Shown: positions 35,530-45,226, numbered from the stretch's first letter. The stretch: 64,000 nucleotides of DNA from Bacteroidota bacterium (GCA_030706405.1 JAUZOO010000008.1:1-64000), one strand, 5' to 3'. A program made the numbers and translations. Notes: a model not told the origin generated them from the letters alone.

Positions 35530-36981
35530 TTACCAACCTTTAACTTCAAGTTCCCTGTGCCGTAATTTAAAAATAACATTGCTGTCGCGAAATTTTTGGG
35601 ACAGATGTTTATAAAGCTGCTCTGCCGAATATACCGATCTGTGCTGTCCTCCGGTACATCCGAAGTTAATCATAAGACTGGTAAAGCCGCGACTGAGGTA
35701 CTTCTCAACCGAGCGGTCAACCAGAGCGGTTACATTTTCCAGAAAGTCGTCCATCTCCGGTTCGTTACGAAAAAATTCCTGAACAGGCTCGTCCTTCCCG
35801 GTAAGCATCTTATATTGTTCATATCTCCCAGGGTTATGCACACTGCGGCAGTCGAAAACAAAACCGCCGCCATTAGACGATTCGTCCACCGGAATACCCC
35901 TGCGGTACGAAAAACTATTGATAGCAACTCTGAGCGAAAGTTGATTCTTTGCCAGCTGGCGAATATAATCCGATTCGGTAAGATACTCCCAAACCTTTCG
36001 AAGCTCAGGAACATCAACCGGAAGGGTTACATTATCGAGCAGCCAGTCCAGATGATTTAAGGCCAATGGAATACTTTGCAGAAATAGCTCTTTTTTCTCG
36101 TAAAGTCCGCGAAAACCATAAGCTCCCATGGCCTGCATCAAACGAATATAAACATACCCGTAAAAATGTTTCAAGAACTCATCCTTGCTTACAGGCATCA
36201 GCTTATTTAACGACTGCAGGTAATGATCGAGCAATTCTTCGCGCACATCGGGCAGAAGACTTGTCTTGGCCTCGAACAGAACTGAAGCAATATCATAATG
36301 CAAGGCTCCTTTCCGGCCTCCCTGATAATCTATAAAATAAGGCTTTTCGTTATGTATCATTACATTCCGACTCTGAAAATCGCGGTAAAGAAAATGATTA
36401 CAATCGGCCGAGAGCAAATAATCGCAAAAGGTATTAAAATCATTTTCGAGCGCTTGTTCGTCAAAAGGAACGCGGGCTAACTTCAGAAAATAATATTTAA
36501 AATAATTCAAATCCCACATCATCGACTGCCGGTCGAAAGCATGACGCGGATAACAATTGGAATAATCCAATCCTTCTCCACCCAACACCTGAAACCGCGG
36601 TAATTCTTCCAGAACCCGCTTATACATGGCAATGACCTCAGGTTTCACTTCCTGCGGATAATCCAACTGCTGAATATGGCTCAACAGAGTTACATCACCC
36701 AAATCTTCAAGCAGATAAATATTATTTTCAAGAGCTTCGGCCAATATCTGCGGCACAGGAAGACCTTTCTCAAGGAAATGTCGGGTAAACGATAAAAAGG
36801 CTTTGTTTTCGGCTTTATCCTCGTTATACACGCCGATAATAGTACGGTTTTCACCCCAAAGCCGATAATACTGCCGGTAAGAACCGGAAGCCGGAAGCTT
36901 TGCTATTGATTCGCAGTTGAACTCTAAGTTTTTTTTCGCTAAACTTTTTAATTGCTCTTCGGGGGTAAGTATCTGTGACAT
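35530..36981 (-). CDS. AmgK-RapZ fusion (sugar kinase plus RapZ C-terminal domain)
   Basis: 483 residues. The N-terminal part (about 1-330) is an aminoglycoside-phosphotransferase-like kinase: YRDFQSRNVMI holds the Brenner-type aspartate and FIDYQGGRKGALHYDIA the metal loop, as in AmgK, which phosphorylates MurNAc/GlcNAc at C1. The C-terminal part (about 350-483) matches the C-terminal domain of RapZ, with FGCTGGQHRSV. The RapZ N-terminal P-loop domain is absent. With murU two genes on, the cluster supports MurNAc recycling and offers a sensing domain for amino sugars. Confidence 0.87.
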   Translation of the reverse strand: MSQILTPEEQLKSLAKKNLEFNCESIAKLPASGSYRQYYRLWGENRTIIGVYNEDKAENKAFLSFTRHFLEKGLPVPQILAEALENNIYLLEDLGDVTLLSHIQQLDYPQEVKPEVIAMYKRVLEELPRFQVLGGEGLDYSNCYPRHAFDRQSMMWDLNYFKYYFLKLARVPFDEQALENDFNTFCDYLLSADCNHFLYRDFQSRNVMIHNEKPYFIDYQGGRKGALHYDIASVLFEAKTSLLPDVREELLDHYLQSLNKLMPVSKDEFLKHFYGYVYIRLMQAMGAYGFRGLYEKKELFLQSIPLALNHLDWLLDNVTLPVDVPELRKVWEYLTESDYIRQLAKNQLSLRVAINSFSYRRGIPVDESSNGGGFVFDCRSVHNPGRYEQYKMLTGKDEPVQEFFRNEPEMDDFLENVTALVDRSVEKYLSRGFTSLMINFGCTGGQHRSVYSAEQLYKHLSQKFRDSNVIFKLRHRELEVKGW

Positions 36982-37138
36982 AATAAATAGCTAACATTTT
37001 AAAACGGTACAAAGTAAGCGATAATCAGACGAATAACCAACTATTTGTTGATTGGTGATGGAGGATTGACGATTCAGGACATCTCACCATTAAAATTATC
37101 AGCAAAAAATTGGAGGGAATATTATTTTCTTTATATTT

Positions 37139-37203
37139 GGACAATTATTGTCCTAAAAAATAACGTCCCAATAATTTAAGTCTAGAAAAAAAATGTCCGG
37201 ACA
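37139..37203 (+). promoter_or_regulatory. Palindromic operator sites before the XRE regulator
   Basis: GGACAAT-T-ATTGTCC (37139-37153) is a perfect 15-base palindrome. A second palindrome, TGTCCGGACA (37194-37203), covers the start codon, and a CGTCCC half site lies between. The shared GGACA/TGTCC half-site suggests direct binding by the HTH protein encoded next (autoregulation); this is inferred from position and symmetry. Confidence 0.6.
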
Positions 37204-37525
37204 AACAAATGTCTTTTTCGGCGAATATATACGCGAACTGCGGACCTTGCGCAAGCTACCCTTGCGTAAAGTTGCGTCGGAACTGGACATTGATCCGTCA
37301 ACTCTGGGAAAAATTGAGCGTAGCACTCGGCGTCCGCCTAAAGAAATCATCGATAAACTGGCGTCTATTTTCAACGTAGACCTTGCCCGCCTAAAGAGTA
37401 TTTACCTGAGCGATAAAATATCATTCGAAGTTCTGAGCGAAGGACTCGACAAAGAAGTATTGGAAGAAGCTGAACAAAAAATTAACATACTTAAAAGTAG
37501 AAATGCCTATGAAAAGAATAGTTAA
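37193..37525 (+). CDS. XRE-family helix-turn-helix regulator
   Basis: 110 residues. The HTH domain (about 8-70) reads FGEYIRELRTLRKLPLRKVASELDIDPSTLGKIERSTRRPP, with the typical recognition helix DPSTLGKIE. A C-terminal helical region with charged residues may dimerise. It overlaps the next gene by 23 bases, so that secreted protein is likely its co-regulated partner. Two operator-like palindromes lie at its 5' end. Confidence 0.85.
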   Translation: MSGQTNVFFGEYIRELRTLRKLPLRKVASELDIDPSTLGKIERSTRRPPKEIIDKLASIFNVDLARLKSIYLSDKISFEVLSEGLDKEVLEEAEQKINILKSRNAYEKNS

Positions 37526-38048
37526 CTTGGTGGCAATATGCGCAGTTGTATTGCTATTTTCGGGAATGGCCCCCGAAAACTCATCCACCAATTCGGCATG
37601 GATTAAAGCGATTGTTAATAAGCTGGAAGTGAGCGACTATTTTCTAACTACCGATGTAGAAGGAAACCTGGTGATTACCGGTAACTTCATCAATCAGGCG
37701 ACCTTTCAGGACAAAACCCTGCATGCTGTGGGAAACTTCGATATTTTTGTAGCAAAATATACTCCCGGAGGTACGTTACTGTGGGTGCAGCAAGGCGGAG
37801 GCAGCGAGTATGATATGGCCAATGTTATCCGTACCGATAATATCGGAAATATCTATATAACAGGCTACATTACCGGAATATCCTTCTTTGGCGATTATAT
37901 TATTAAGGCAAAAGGCAAACACAATGTCTTTACCGGCAAATATAACAAGGACGGGAAGTTACAATGGATACAGGCCGACGGAGCTGAGATTTATTATGAA
38001 ATAAACCCCAAGAAACGGGAAAAACTTTTGTCGAAACTGTTTGATTAG
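37503..38048 (+). CDS. Secreted SBBP-repeat protein
   Basis: 181 residues starting in the end of the XRE gene. A signal peptide (to about residue 24) precedes two beta-propeller-like SBBP repeats: DVEGNLVITGNF...TFQDKTL...DIFVAKYTPGGTLLWVQQGG and DNIGNIYITGYI...NVFTGKYNKDGKLQWIQADG. This is a fragmentary propeller; most family members carry many more repeats. It is tied to the regulator by overlap. Confidence 0.75.
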   Translation: MPMKRIVNLVAICAVVLLFSGMAPENSSTNSAWIKAIVNKLEVSDYFLTTDVEGNLVITGNFINQATFQDKTLHAVGNFDIFVAKYTPGGTLLWVQQGGGSEYDMANVIRTDNIGNIYITGYITGISFFGDYIIKAKGKHNVFTGKYNKDGKLQWIQADGAEIYYEINPKKREKLLSKLFD

Positions 38049-38731
38049 AGGGGTGGGAGTTCACCATAATCGCGTTCGCCAAACACCTTACTGCCTACAC
38101 GGACTAAGGTGCTGCCTTCTTCCATGGCGATATGGTAATCGTCGGACATCCCCATCGACAACTCTTTAAAGTCGGGATCGTCGGCGAAACGTTCGGCTTT
38201 TAGCTTCTTAAAAATAGTGGCGAGACTTCGAAACTCACTCCGGATTTTAGCTTCATCATCAGTATTTGTGGCCATACCCATCAGTCCAACAACACGCACA
38301 TGGTCTAAAACCCTAAAGGTTGGCGAATCAATGAGTGCAAAAACTTCGGCTTCGCCCAATCCAAATTTTGTCTGTTCTTCCGCAACATGAATCTGTAAAA
38401 GGCAGGATATAACCCTGTTAGAGCGCTTTGCCTGTTTGTCAATTTCAATTAGAATGGCCAGAGAATCAACAGAATGAATGTAATGCACAAACGAGGCTAT
38501 GTATTTCACCTTATTGCTTTGTAAATGACCAACCAGGTGCCATTCAATATCTTTTGGGAGTTGATTATATTTTGGAACCAGTTCCTGCACTTTGTTTTCA
38601 CCAAAAATGCGTTGCCCCGCCTGGTAGGCTTCCATAATCTCGTCAACACTTTTTGTTTTAGAAACGGCAACTAACCGGGTTTGAGCCGGGAGTTCTGCAA
38701 GTACGGATTGTAAGTTTTGGGCAATGCTCAT
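38045..38731 (-). CDS. YggS-family PLP-binding protein
   Basis: 228 residues. Alanine racemase-like TIM barrel: K25 in AVSKTKS binds PLP; FGENKVQELVPK, WHLVGHLQSNK and SMGMSDD are diagnostic for YggS/PROSC. These proteins keep PLP and amino-acid pools balanced; no enzymatic reaction is established. It overlaps the SBBP gene end by 4 bases in convergent orientation. Confidence 0.94.
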   Translation of the reverse strand: MSIAQNLQSVLAELPAQTRLVAVSKTKSVDEIMEAYQAGQRIFGENKVQELVPKYNQLPKDIEWHLVGHLQSNKVKYIASFVHYIHSVDSLAILIEIDKQAKRSNRVISCLLQIHVAEEQTKFGLGEAEVFALIDSPTFRVLDHVRVVGLMGMATNTDDEAKIRSEFRSLATIFKKLKAERFADDPDFKELSMGMSDDYHIAMEEGSTLVRVGSKVFGERDYGELPPL

Positions 38732-38756
38732 AATTATGCTATAAAATTCGAAGATA

Positions 38757-38764
38757 CAAAGATA
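38757..38764 (-). promoter_or_regulatory. -7 box for the YggS gene
   Basis: TATCTTTG on the minus strand, 25 bases upstream of the start at 38731, matches TAnnTTTG. Confidence 0.5.
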
Positions 38765-38986
38765 ACTGGATTTTGAAGCTGATGAAATTTCATTTTAGAG
38801 TTTAATGCCTGCCAATATTTTGGTTTCTTTGCAGAATTATTGAAAGTTATAAAATCTATATAGTTATATTACAATGCCGTTCAGTTTGGCATTTGTTTTG
38901 ATTAAAAGCGCTCGCACTAAAAGAGAGCCAACTTTCAGTAGCTAAACAACATTAATTCATCATAATCCTAAACCAAACTAAGAATC

Positions 38987-40129
38987 ATGGCTATTGATTA
39001 CTCGAGAGTTCCCTCATCGTGTTATGTTATGGACGAAGGGCTGTTGCGCAAAAATCTCGAACTAATCCGTTCGGTGAGTGAAGCTGCCGGTGTTGAGATT
39101 ATCCTTGCATTTAAAGGCTTTGCAATGTGGAGTGCTTTTCCGGTAGTACGCGAATACATTTCCGGGGCTGCGGCAAGCGGCTTGCACGAGGCACGTCTGG
39201 CTTTTGAAGAAATGGGTACGCGGGCACATACATTTTCGGCCGCTTTCTCCGAAGCAGATTTCGATGAAGTGTTGACCTACAGCAGTCATGTGACATTCAA
39301 CTCGGTAAATCAGGTTAAACGCTTCATGCCTTTGGTAAAGAAATCGGGTAAAGCTGTTTCAGTGGGTTTGCGCGTGAACCACGAATTCTCGGAAGTAGAA
39401 ACAGCATTATATAATCCATGTGCACCGGGTTCGCGGCTTGGAGTTTTGGCCAGTGAGCTGGACGGAAAACTGCCTGAAGGTGTTGAAGGCTTGCATTTTC
39501 ATTCGCTCTGCGAAGCATACCCCGAAGACCTTGAAAAAGCATTGGCAGCTTTCGAAGATAAATTCAGTGATCTTATTCCGCAGGTAAAATGGGTAAATTT
39601 TGGCGGCGGCCACCTGATGACCCGCAAAGGTTATGATGTTCAGCGGCTGATCGATATTCTGAAAAAATTCAAAAACAAACATAATGTGCATGTTATTCTC
39701 GAACCTGGAAGTGCATTTGCGTGGGAAACAGGCGTACTGGTTTCGACGGTGCTCGATGTGGTAGAGAATAAAGGAATTAAAACAGCTATTTTAAACGTTT
39801 CATTTACCGCGCATATGCCCGATTGCCTCGAAATGCCGTATAAACCGCGCATCGTAGGCGCCGACTTTGAGCCTGTTGCCGGAAAACCAACATACAGAAT
39901 GGGTGGGAATAGTTGTTTGGCTGGCGATTATGTGGGTGATTGGTCGTTTAACAAAGAATTAAAACCCGGTGATTTGATTATTTTTGAAGATATGATCCAT
40001 TATACCATGGTAAAAACGACCACTTTCAATGGTGTACAGCACCCATCTATCGGAATATGGAACGATACTACCGGATTTCGTTTGGTGCGTAAATTCGGGT
40101 ATGAAGATTACAAAAACAGGCTAAGCTGA
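38987..40129 (+). CDS. nspC: Carboxynorspermidine decarboxylase
   Basis: 380 residues of the ornithine/DAP decarboxylase-like fold-type III. K43 in LAFKGFAMW is the PLP lysine; HFHSLCEAY, the glycine-rich WVNFGGGHLM and EPGSAFAWE bind PLP phosphate; the C-terminal GNSCLAGDYVGDW carries the catalytic cysteine. This set identifies NspC, which makes (nor)spermidine from carboxy(nor)spermidine. The partner dehydrogenase gene is not here. Confidence 0.94.
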   Translation: MAIDYSRVPSSCYVMDEGLLRKNLELIRSVSEAAGVEIILAFKGFAMWSAFPVVREYISGAAASGLHEARLAFEEMGTRAHTFSAAFSEADFDEVLTYSSHVTFNSVNQVKRFMPLVKKSGKAVSVGLRVNHEFSEVETALYNPCAPGSRLGVLASELDGKLPEGVEGLHFHSLCEAYPEDLEKALAAFEDKFSDLIPQVKWVNFGGGHLMTRKGYDVQRLIDILKKFKNKHNVHVILEPGSAFAWETGVLVSTVLDVVENKGIKTAILNVSFTAHMPDCLEMPYKPRIVGADFEPVAGKPTYRMGGNSCLAGDYVGDWSFNKELKPGDLIIFEDMIHYTMVKTTTFNGVQHPSIGIWNDTTGFRLVRKFGYEDYKNRLS

Positions 40130-40159
40130 TTCTCAATCCGAACAAATATTAAACAATAT

Positions 40160-41260
40160 ATGGAAAGTTCAAAAGTTTACTTTATTGATTTCAGAACAAA
40201 TCCCAAACAAAACATTCTGGCCAAGCTTCGGAAGCTATGTACCAAGGCCGGGCTTTCTGACATTGAGATGGCTAAAAAATTTGTTGCGATAAAACTTCAT
40301 TTCGGAGAGCCAGGAAATATGTCGTACCTCCGACCCAACTATGTTGCAGTTGTGGTTAAGATGATTCAGGAAAACGGAGGTCTGGCATTTTTAACCGATG
40401 CCAATACACTCTATAAGGGACGCCGCTCCAACGGTGTTGATCATATTCAAAGTGCCCACGAAAACGGATTCAATTCCATTGCGGTAGGCTGCAACATTGT
40501 GATTGCCGATGGCATTAAAGGTACTGAATACCGCGAAATAGAAATCAACCAGAAACATTGCAAAACAGCTAAGATTGGCTCTGCCATTGCCGATTCGGAT
40601 GTGGTGGTAACCCTCTCCCACTTTAAGGGTCACGAGATGACCGGTTTTGGTGGTGCGCTCAAAAATGTTGGTATGGGCTGTGGATCGGTGGGTGGAAAGC
40701 TGGAAATGCACTCCAACGCCAAACCAGCCATCGACACCGATAAATGCACGGCCTGCAAGGTTTGCGAACGTAATTGTAACCACGATGCGGTGCATGTAAT
40801 CGACAAAAAAGCGGTGATTGATTACGACAAATGCGTTGGCTGCGGGCAATGTATCGCGGTTTGCGTTTATGGAGCTGCCCAGGCTCAGAATGATTCGGAA
40901 GGTTTGCAGGAGAAAATTGCCGAATATTCTTACGCTGTGCTCAAAGACAAACCGGCTTTCTTCGTCAACTTCCTGATGGATATTTCGCCCGAATGCGATT
41001 GCTGGCATTTCAACGACACGCCTATTGTTCCAAACATTGGAATTCTGGCTTCAACCGACCCTGTGGCTATCGATAAAGCCTCGGCCGATTTGGTTAACAA
41101 AGCGCAGGCAAATCATAACTGCATGCTCGATGACCACACACATTCGTCGGACGATAAGTTTAACGCGCTTCACCCCACTACCGACTGGAAACTTTGCCTT
41201 AACTACGCTGAAGAACTTGGTCTTGGAACTCAGCAATATGAACTGATTAAAATTGATTAA
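40160..41260 (+). CDS. DUF362 protein with two 4Fe-4S clusters
   Basis: 366 residues. A DUF362 N-terminal domain (VAIKLHFGEPGN, LTDANTLYKGRR, LSHFKGHEMTGFGGALKNVGMG) is followed by two ferredoxin motifs, CTACKVCERNC and CVGCGQCIAVC, then more of the DUF362 region. It is probably a cytoplasmic redox protein. It is 30 bases from nspC and probably cotranscribed; the reaction is unknown. Confidence 0.9.
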   Translation: MESSKVYFIDFRTNPKQNILAKLRKLCTKAGLSDIEMAKKFVAIKLHFGEPGNMSYLRPNYVAVVVKMIQENGGLAFLTDANTLYKGRRSNGVDHIQSAHENGFNSIAVGCNIVIADGIKGTEYREIEINQKHCKTAKIGSAIADSDVVVTLSHFKGHEMTGFGGALKNVGMGCGSVGGKLEMHSNAKPAIDTDKCTACKVCERNCNHDAVHVIDKKAVIDYDKCVGCGQCIAVCVYGAAQAQNDSEGLQEKIAEYSYAVLKDKPAFFVNFLMDISPECDCWHFNDTPIVPNIGILASTDPVAIDKASADLVNKAQANHNCMLDDHTHSSDDKFNALHPTTDWKLCLNYAEELGLGTQQYELIKID

Positions 41261-41268
41261 CGATAAAT

Positions 41269-41298
41269 AAAACGCCGGACACATTGCCCGGCGTTTTA
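41269..41298 (+). terminator. Intrinsic terminator after nspC-DUF362
   Basis: AAAACGCCGG and CCGGCGTTTT separated by a 10-base loop; ends the operon. Confidence 0.85.
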
Positions 41299-41397
41299 TT
41301 CTAATCAACATTAAATATTTCCTTCTTGTTTAGCCTTATTGCCCCAGGGCAAACGCATTTAACTATATTAATTCTAAAATTACAACAAGTGCATATT

Positions 41398-41590
41398 GTT
41401 CTTTTCTTGCTTGATCAAGAAAAGAACCAAAAGAAATCAAGACTTCGCCCGGTTCACACAAAAAACTACGGGTCAAAGGCTGAAATCGCCTAAACTCATT
41501 TCCTCGTTCCTCGGAAACTCAAACAAAGGCGATTTTTAACCGCCTTTATCCCTTGTTTTTTGGCTTACCGGCCAAGGTCAATCCCGCTTT
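41398..41590. repeat. REP-like intergenic repeat cluster
   Basis: In the 350-base gap 41261-41611, GTTCTTTTCTTG (41398-41409) is repeated as its complement at 41416-41427. A second nested structure follows: AAATCGCCT and AGGCGATTT with an inner TTTCC/GGAAA, then an A/T-rich tail. Repeats with this GTTCTTTTCTTG core are found in many Bacteroidota intergenic regions. I see no gene here. Confidence 0.6.
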
Positions 41591-41611
41591 TCATTTCAAT
41601 CTCTGAAATTT

Positions 41612-44422
41612 TTAAATGCGTTTGCCCTGCTTATTGCCCCCTCCGCTTTTGTAAGCCCGAATATTATAGGTAAAACTGAACATTAAATGCCGCCGGAAAG
41701 TATTGGTTTGTGAATCCTCAATATATGTGTCAGTAGCCGTATGATTAACATTATCGTTTTGATTTAATACATCATACATACTAACCTTTAACTCCCCGGC
41801 GTTACGTTTAAAAAACTTCTTGCCCAGCGATATGTCCCATTGCAGGTAATCCTTATTGTATCCGCCAGCCATACCACGGTTCATGCGCTCAGCAACGGAA
41901 TTCTGCAACACAAGTTTATTCCAAAAAATAAAATTCGAGCGAACCGAAATGACATGGTTCCAGGTTTGAGTATTTAAACTCTGTTGAATGGAATTGGTCT
42001 GATTCTGGTAGTTAACAGTATATCTCACCGTAAAATCGACATTTGGGTTGATGTTGCTGGTTATTGCGGTTTCATTCTTTACATTATACACATTACTGGT
42101 GCTCAACTTTTTATTAACAAACCGTGGCGTAGTCGAATATCCTCCACCGATTATCAGGTTTACATTGCATTTAATGGGTTTTATCTGTATGCCATACGAA
42201 AGTAAGCTATTCAGATTCCAGGCATCCTGATCAATGTTTACCGGCATGGAAAGTTGAGCTCCTGGTTGGAGATGAATCCGTCCCTGAATCACGGTATCGC
42301 TATTTCCAACAATAAAGGTGGAATTTCCAATCATATTTTGGGTCAATCCACCATAGATCCTGAAATTTAGACTTATCGAATGTTTCGGGTCTGCCAGCTT
42401 TAATTCCGTAGAAGCCTGATGACTATAGACCTGCCTGAGTTCGGGATTTCCGCTGCTCACATATAACGGGTTGGAATTATTGACCACATTCTGCAACTGG
42501 TTGATGGAAGGCTCGGTTGTTAAAGCTTTATATTGAATTTTAAGGTTCGACTTTACTGAAAACTGGTACATAACCATAAAATTGGGAAGAAAATTTTCAA
42601 ATCGTTTGTCAACCTCCGATGCCCTCGGATAATGCTGGTCACCGCTAAGTTTTGATTGCTGATAATCAAGACCGAAACTTCCTTGTAATTTTTTCCCGCT
42701 TTTAAACCGGTAATTTGTTCCTAACCGCTGAACGTCGTATCGATTATCAAACACGTTCGATGTCAGCGTATCGATAGTTGGCGGGGTTTCCAGCTGGTTG
42801 TACGAATACTTATCGGTGCTGTTTTTGCTAAACGATGGGCTATAATTAAACTGAAGCAATCCATTCATCCCAATTGGTTCAGTGTACGAGATATTCGGCG
42901 ACATCCGAAAACCTTTACCATCGGTATCCTTTTTAAGGTTAATGGTATCGGAATGGGGCGTTCCTGTAAAATACTGATATTTTGCATTCTGATATTCTTC
43001 AAAATTTTGGTTATTCCCCCAAACGGTAAATCCAACGGCGATGGTTCGTCCCGGCTTTTGAAACTTATGGCGTACAATAAAATCGGAGGTATAAGTGTAT
43101 GCCAAACCATTGGTTCTACTGTTAATATCCGATTTATTCAAGGGACTTTCCTCGGTATAATATTTATAGGTATGGCTGTACGAATTTCCCGAATTCTGCT
43201 GCGTTGTAAACCGCGGGTTCCACATCAGCGTATTGGCCGAATCGATGGCTACTTCAAATTTTAAATCGAACCGATGATTGTAGTTGTTGCTGCCAGAAGC
43301 TTTGTTCTGATTATAAAACTGGTTAGGATTGGGAGCCAGCATATATTCGCGGTTAAGTTTCGTTTCGGTGTTATTGCGCTGATTATTGAACGAATAAGTG
43401 CCGCTAATGGTAATCTTCTTCCCGATGGAACCATTATAGTTCAAAGCCACCATGTGCGTGGTATTTAAGCCTCCCTGTTTGCTTACATACGAGCTTCCGC
43501 CGGGACTACTCCCCCCTCCCATTACACCAAGCATATCCTGGGTGGTAAAGTTTTGCTGGTTTATATTGTTGCTAAGCCCGGTAATGGTAATACGACGATT
43601 AGGGTTACTCAGGTTAAGCCGTCCGCCGGCAATATAGTGGTTTACATAATCGTGGCCAACGGTAAACTGACCGGTTGTGCCATTACGTTTATCCGGCCGG
43701 GTAATAATATTAATTACTTTGGAAGACTGCCCGTCATCAAACCCCGTGAATTGAGCCTGATCGCTCATTTTATTAAACACCTGGACTTTATCGATAACCT
43801 CTGCCGGAAGATTTTTCAATGCCATGGCAACGTCGTCGCCGAAGTAAGTCTTCCCGTCAATCATAATTTTTTTGATTTCTTCCCCATTGGCTTTTACGGT
43901 TCCGTTTTCGACGCTTATTCCGGGCATTTTTTCTATCAAATCATGAGCATCGGCATCCGGATTTACTTTAAAAGCACTGGCATTCATCTCGGTAGTATCG
44001 CCTTTCTGAACTGCCGTCGGGGCCTGACCGGTAACGACAATTTCCTTCAAAACATTGTTTTTATTAACCAGATAAAGCGTTCCTAAATCTAACGACGGAA
44101 TAGTAACCTTCAGATTCCGAACCGAATCCTTATATCCCATAAAAGACAGTTTTAATAAAAAGTTGCTTCCTTTTACTGTATTAAAGGAGAACTTTCCATC
44201 GAAATCGGTGGTGGTAACTAATTTTTGAGCCTGATTAACACTATTCACCAGAACTACCACAACCCCGGGTATCGAAGTACTGTCGGTTTGGTCGGCTACA
44301 CGCCCCGAAACTTGTGCATAGGTAACGGTTTTGACAAATGATAAAATGACCAGTAAAATTGTTGTTTTTAAAAGTCGTGATTTTTTAAAATTGATCCTTG
44401 CGGAATCCTGAAAAAGGTTCAT
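41612..44422 (-). CDS. Outer-membrane receptor (carboxypeptidase-regulatory plug + beta-barrel)
   Basis: 936 residues. Signal peptide, then a CarboxypepD_reg-like/SusC-like domain (VSGRVADQTDSTSIPGVVVVLV...), a TonB plug (residues around 130-215, GTVKANGEEIKKIMIDG, FNKMSDQAQFTGF) and a long beta-barrel ending in aromatic strands. It is of the TonB-dependent family, though a separate energised role is not certain. It is not followed by a SusD partner, so it is not a classic polysaccharide utilisation pair. Possible siderophore or peptide uptake. Confidence 0.85.
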   Translation of the reverse strand: MNLFQDSARINFKKSRLLKTTILLVILSFVKTVTYAQVSGRVADQTDSTSIPGVVVVLVNSVNQAQKLVTTTDFDGKFSFNTVKGSNFLLKLSFMGYKDSVRNLKVTIPSLDLGTLYLVNKNNVLKEIVVTGQAPTAVQKGDTTEMNASAFKVNPDADAHDLIEKMPGISVENGTVKANGEEIKKIMIDGKTYFGDDVAMALKNLPAEVIDKVQVFNKMSDQAQFTGFDDGQSSKVINIITRPDKRNGTTGQFTVGHDYVNHYIAGGRLNLSNPNRRITITGLSNNINQQNFTTQDMLGVMGGGSSPGGSSYVSKQGGLNTTHMVALNYNGSIGKKITISGTYSFNNQRNNTETKLNREYMLAPNPNQFYNQNKASGSNNYNHRFDLKFEVAIDSANTLMWNPRFTTQQNSGNSYSHTYKYYTEESPLNKSDINSRTNGLAYTYTSDFIVRHKFQKPGRTIAVGFTVWGNNQNFEEYQNAKYQYFTGTPHSDTINLKKDTDGKGFRMSPNISYTEPIGMNGLLQFNYSPSFSKNSTDKYSYNQLETPPTIDTLTSNVFDNRYDVQRLGTNYRFKSGKKLQGSFGLDYQQSKLSGDQHYPRASEVDKRFENFLPNFMVMYQFSVKSNLKIQYKALTTEPSINQLQNVVNNSNPLYVSSGNPELRQVYSHQASTELKLADPKHSISLNFRIYGGLTQNMIGNSTFIVGNSDTVIQGRIHLQPGAQLSMPVNIDQDAWNLNSLLSYGIQIKPIKCNVNLIIGGGYSTTPRFVNKKLSTSNVYNVKNETAITSNINPNVDFTVRYTVNYQNQTNSIQQSLNTQTWNHVISVRSNFIFWNKLVLQNSVAERMNRGMAGGYNKDYLQWDISLGKKFFKRNAGELKVSMYDVLNQNDNVNHTATDTYIEDSQTNTFRRHLMFSFTYNIRAYKSGGGNKQGKRI

Positions 44423-44560
44423 TAATACGATTTTTGGAGATTTGGTAATAATAGTGCCGGCTAAAAATCAAAAAACATGCCGTAATGATTGTCTTTTATA
44501 AATTATCCGGAGAAATATCCGAAACAATAACTTTATTACTTTTGATGAAAACCAGATTTC

Positions 44561-45175
44561 ATGCAAATTATAGACCTTACACAAACCATTGTCCACGGGA
44601 TGCAGGTGTACCCCGGCGACGAACCGCCTTCGCTTGAACAAATCAATTCGCTCGAAAAGGATACGTTTACCAATCACCGTTTTTCAACGGGAATGCATGC
44701 AGGCACGCACATCGACGGGCCGTGGCACATGGTTGGCGACAAACGTTTTATTGCCGATTCGCCGCTGGATTATTTTATTGGGAAAGCCAGTGTTATTGAC
44801 ATCCGAAATACTTCTGTATTTAGGGATGCAAGTCTGGTAAAAGAGAAAGCCTCCGGGTGTTCCATCGTACTTTTTTATACCGGTATGGGCGAGAAGTTCG
44901 GCACACCACAGTATTTAGCCGATTATCCCCTCGTTGGGGAACAGATTGCCGAGGTTTGCGTGGAAATGGGTATTAAACTTTTGGGAATCGATACCCTCTC
45001 GCCCGATGTTGCCCCTCACGAAACCCATAAAATACTCCTTGGCAATGGGGTGCTGATTGCCGAAAACCTGTGCAACCTGCATCTTCTGCTCGATAAAAAC
45101 GACATTGAAGTGATTGCCCTTCCCCTGAAAATAGCCGCTGATAGTGCTCCGGCACGGATTATTGCCCGGGTGTGA
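44561..45175 (+). CDS. Cyclase-family (kynurenine formamidase-like) hydrolase
   Basis: 204 residues. The metal motif HAGTHIDGPWH gives H46, H50, D52 and H56, typical of cyclase-family zinc hydrolases such as arylformamidase and isatin hydrolase. LLGIDTLSPDV and a terminal IIARV also match. Substrate unknown. Its transcript ends at a GGGGCTG hairpin directly before the palindrome array. Confidence 0.87.
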   Translation: MQIIDLTQTIVHGMQVYPGDEPPSLEQINSLEKDTFTNHRFSTGMHAGTHIDGPWHMVGDKRFIADSPLDYFIGKASVIDIRNTSVFRDASLVKEKASGCSIVLFYTGMGEKFGTPQYLADYPLVGEQIAEVCVEMGIKLLGIDTLSPDVAPHETHKILLGNGVLIAENLCNLHLLLDKNDIEVIALPLKIAADSAPARIIARV

Positions 45176-45226
45176 GGGAAGATTTAGGTAATTAGTACAG
45201 AGTACTGAGTACCAAGACAACAATGA

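Noticed and set aside
37153-37374. 73-codon minus-strand ORF over the XRE gene
   Set aside because: Antisense shadow of the HTH gene.
40391-41008. 205-codon minus-strand ORF
   Set aside because: Antisense of the DUF362 gene, no domain.
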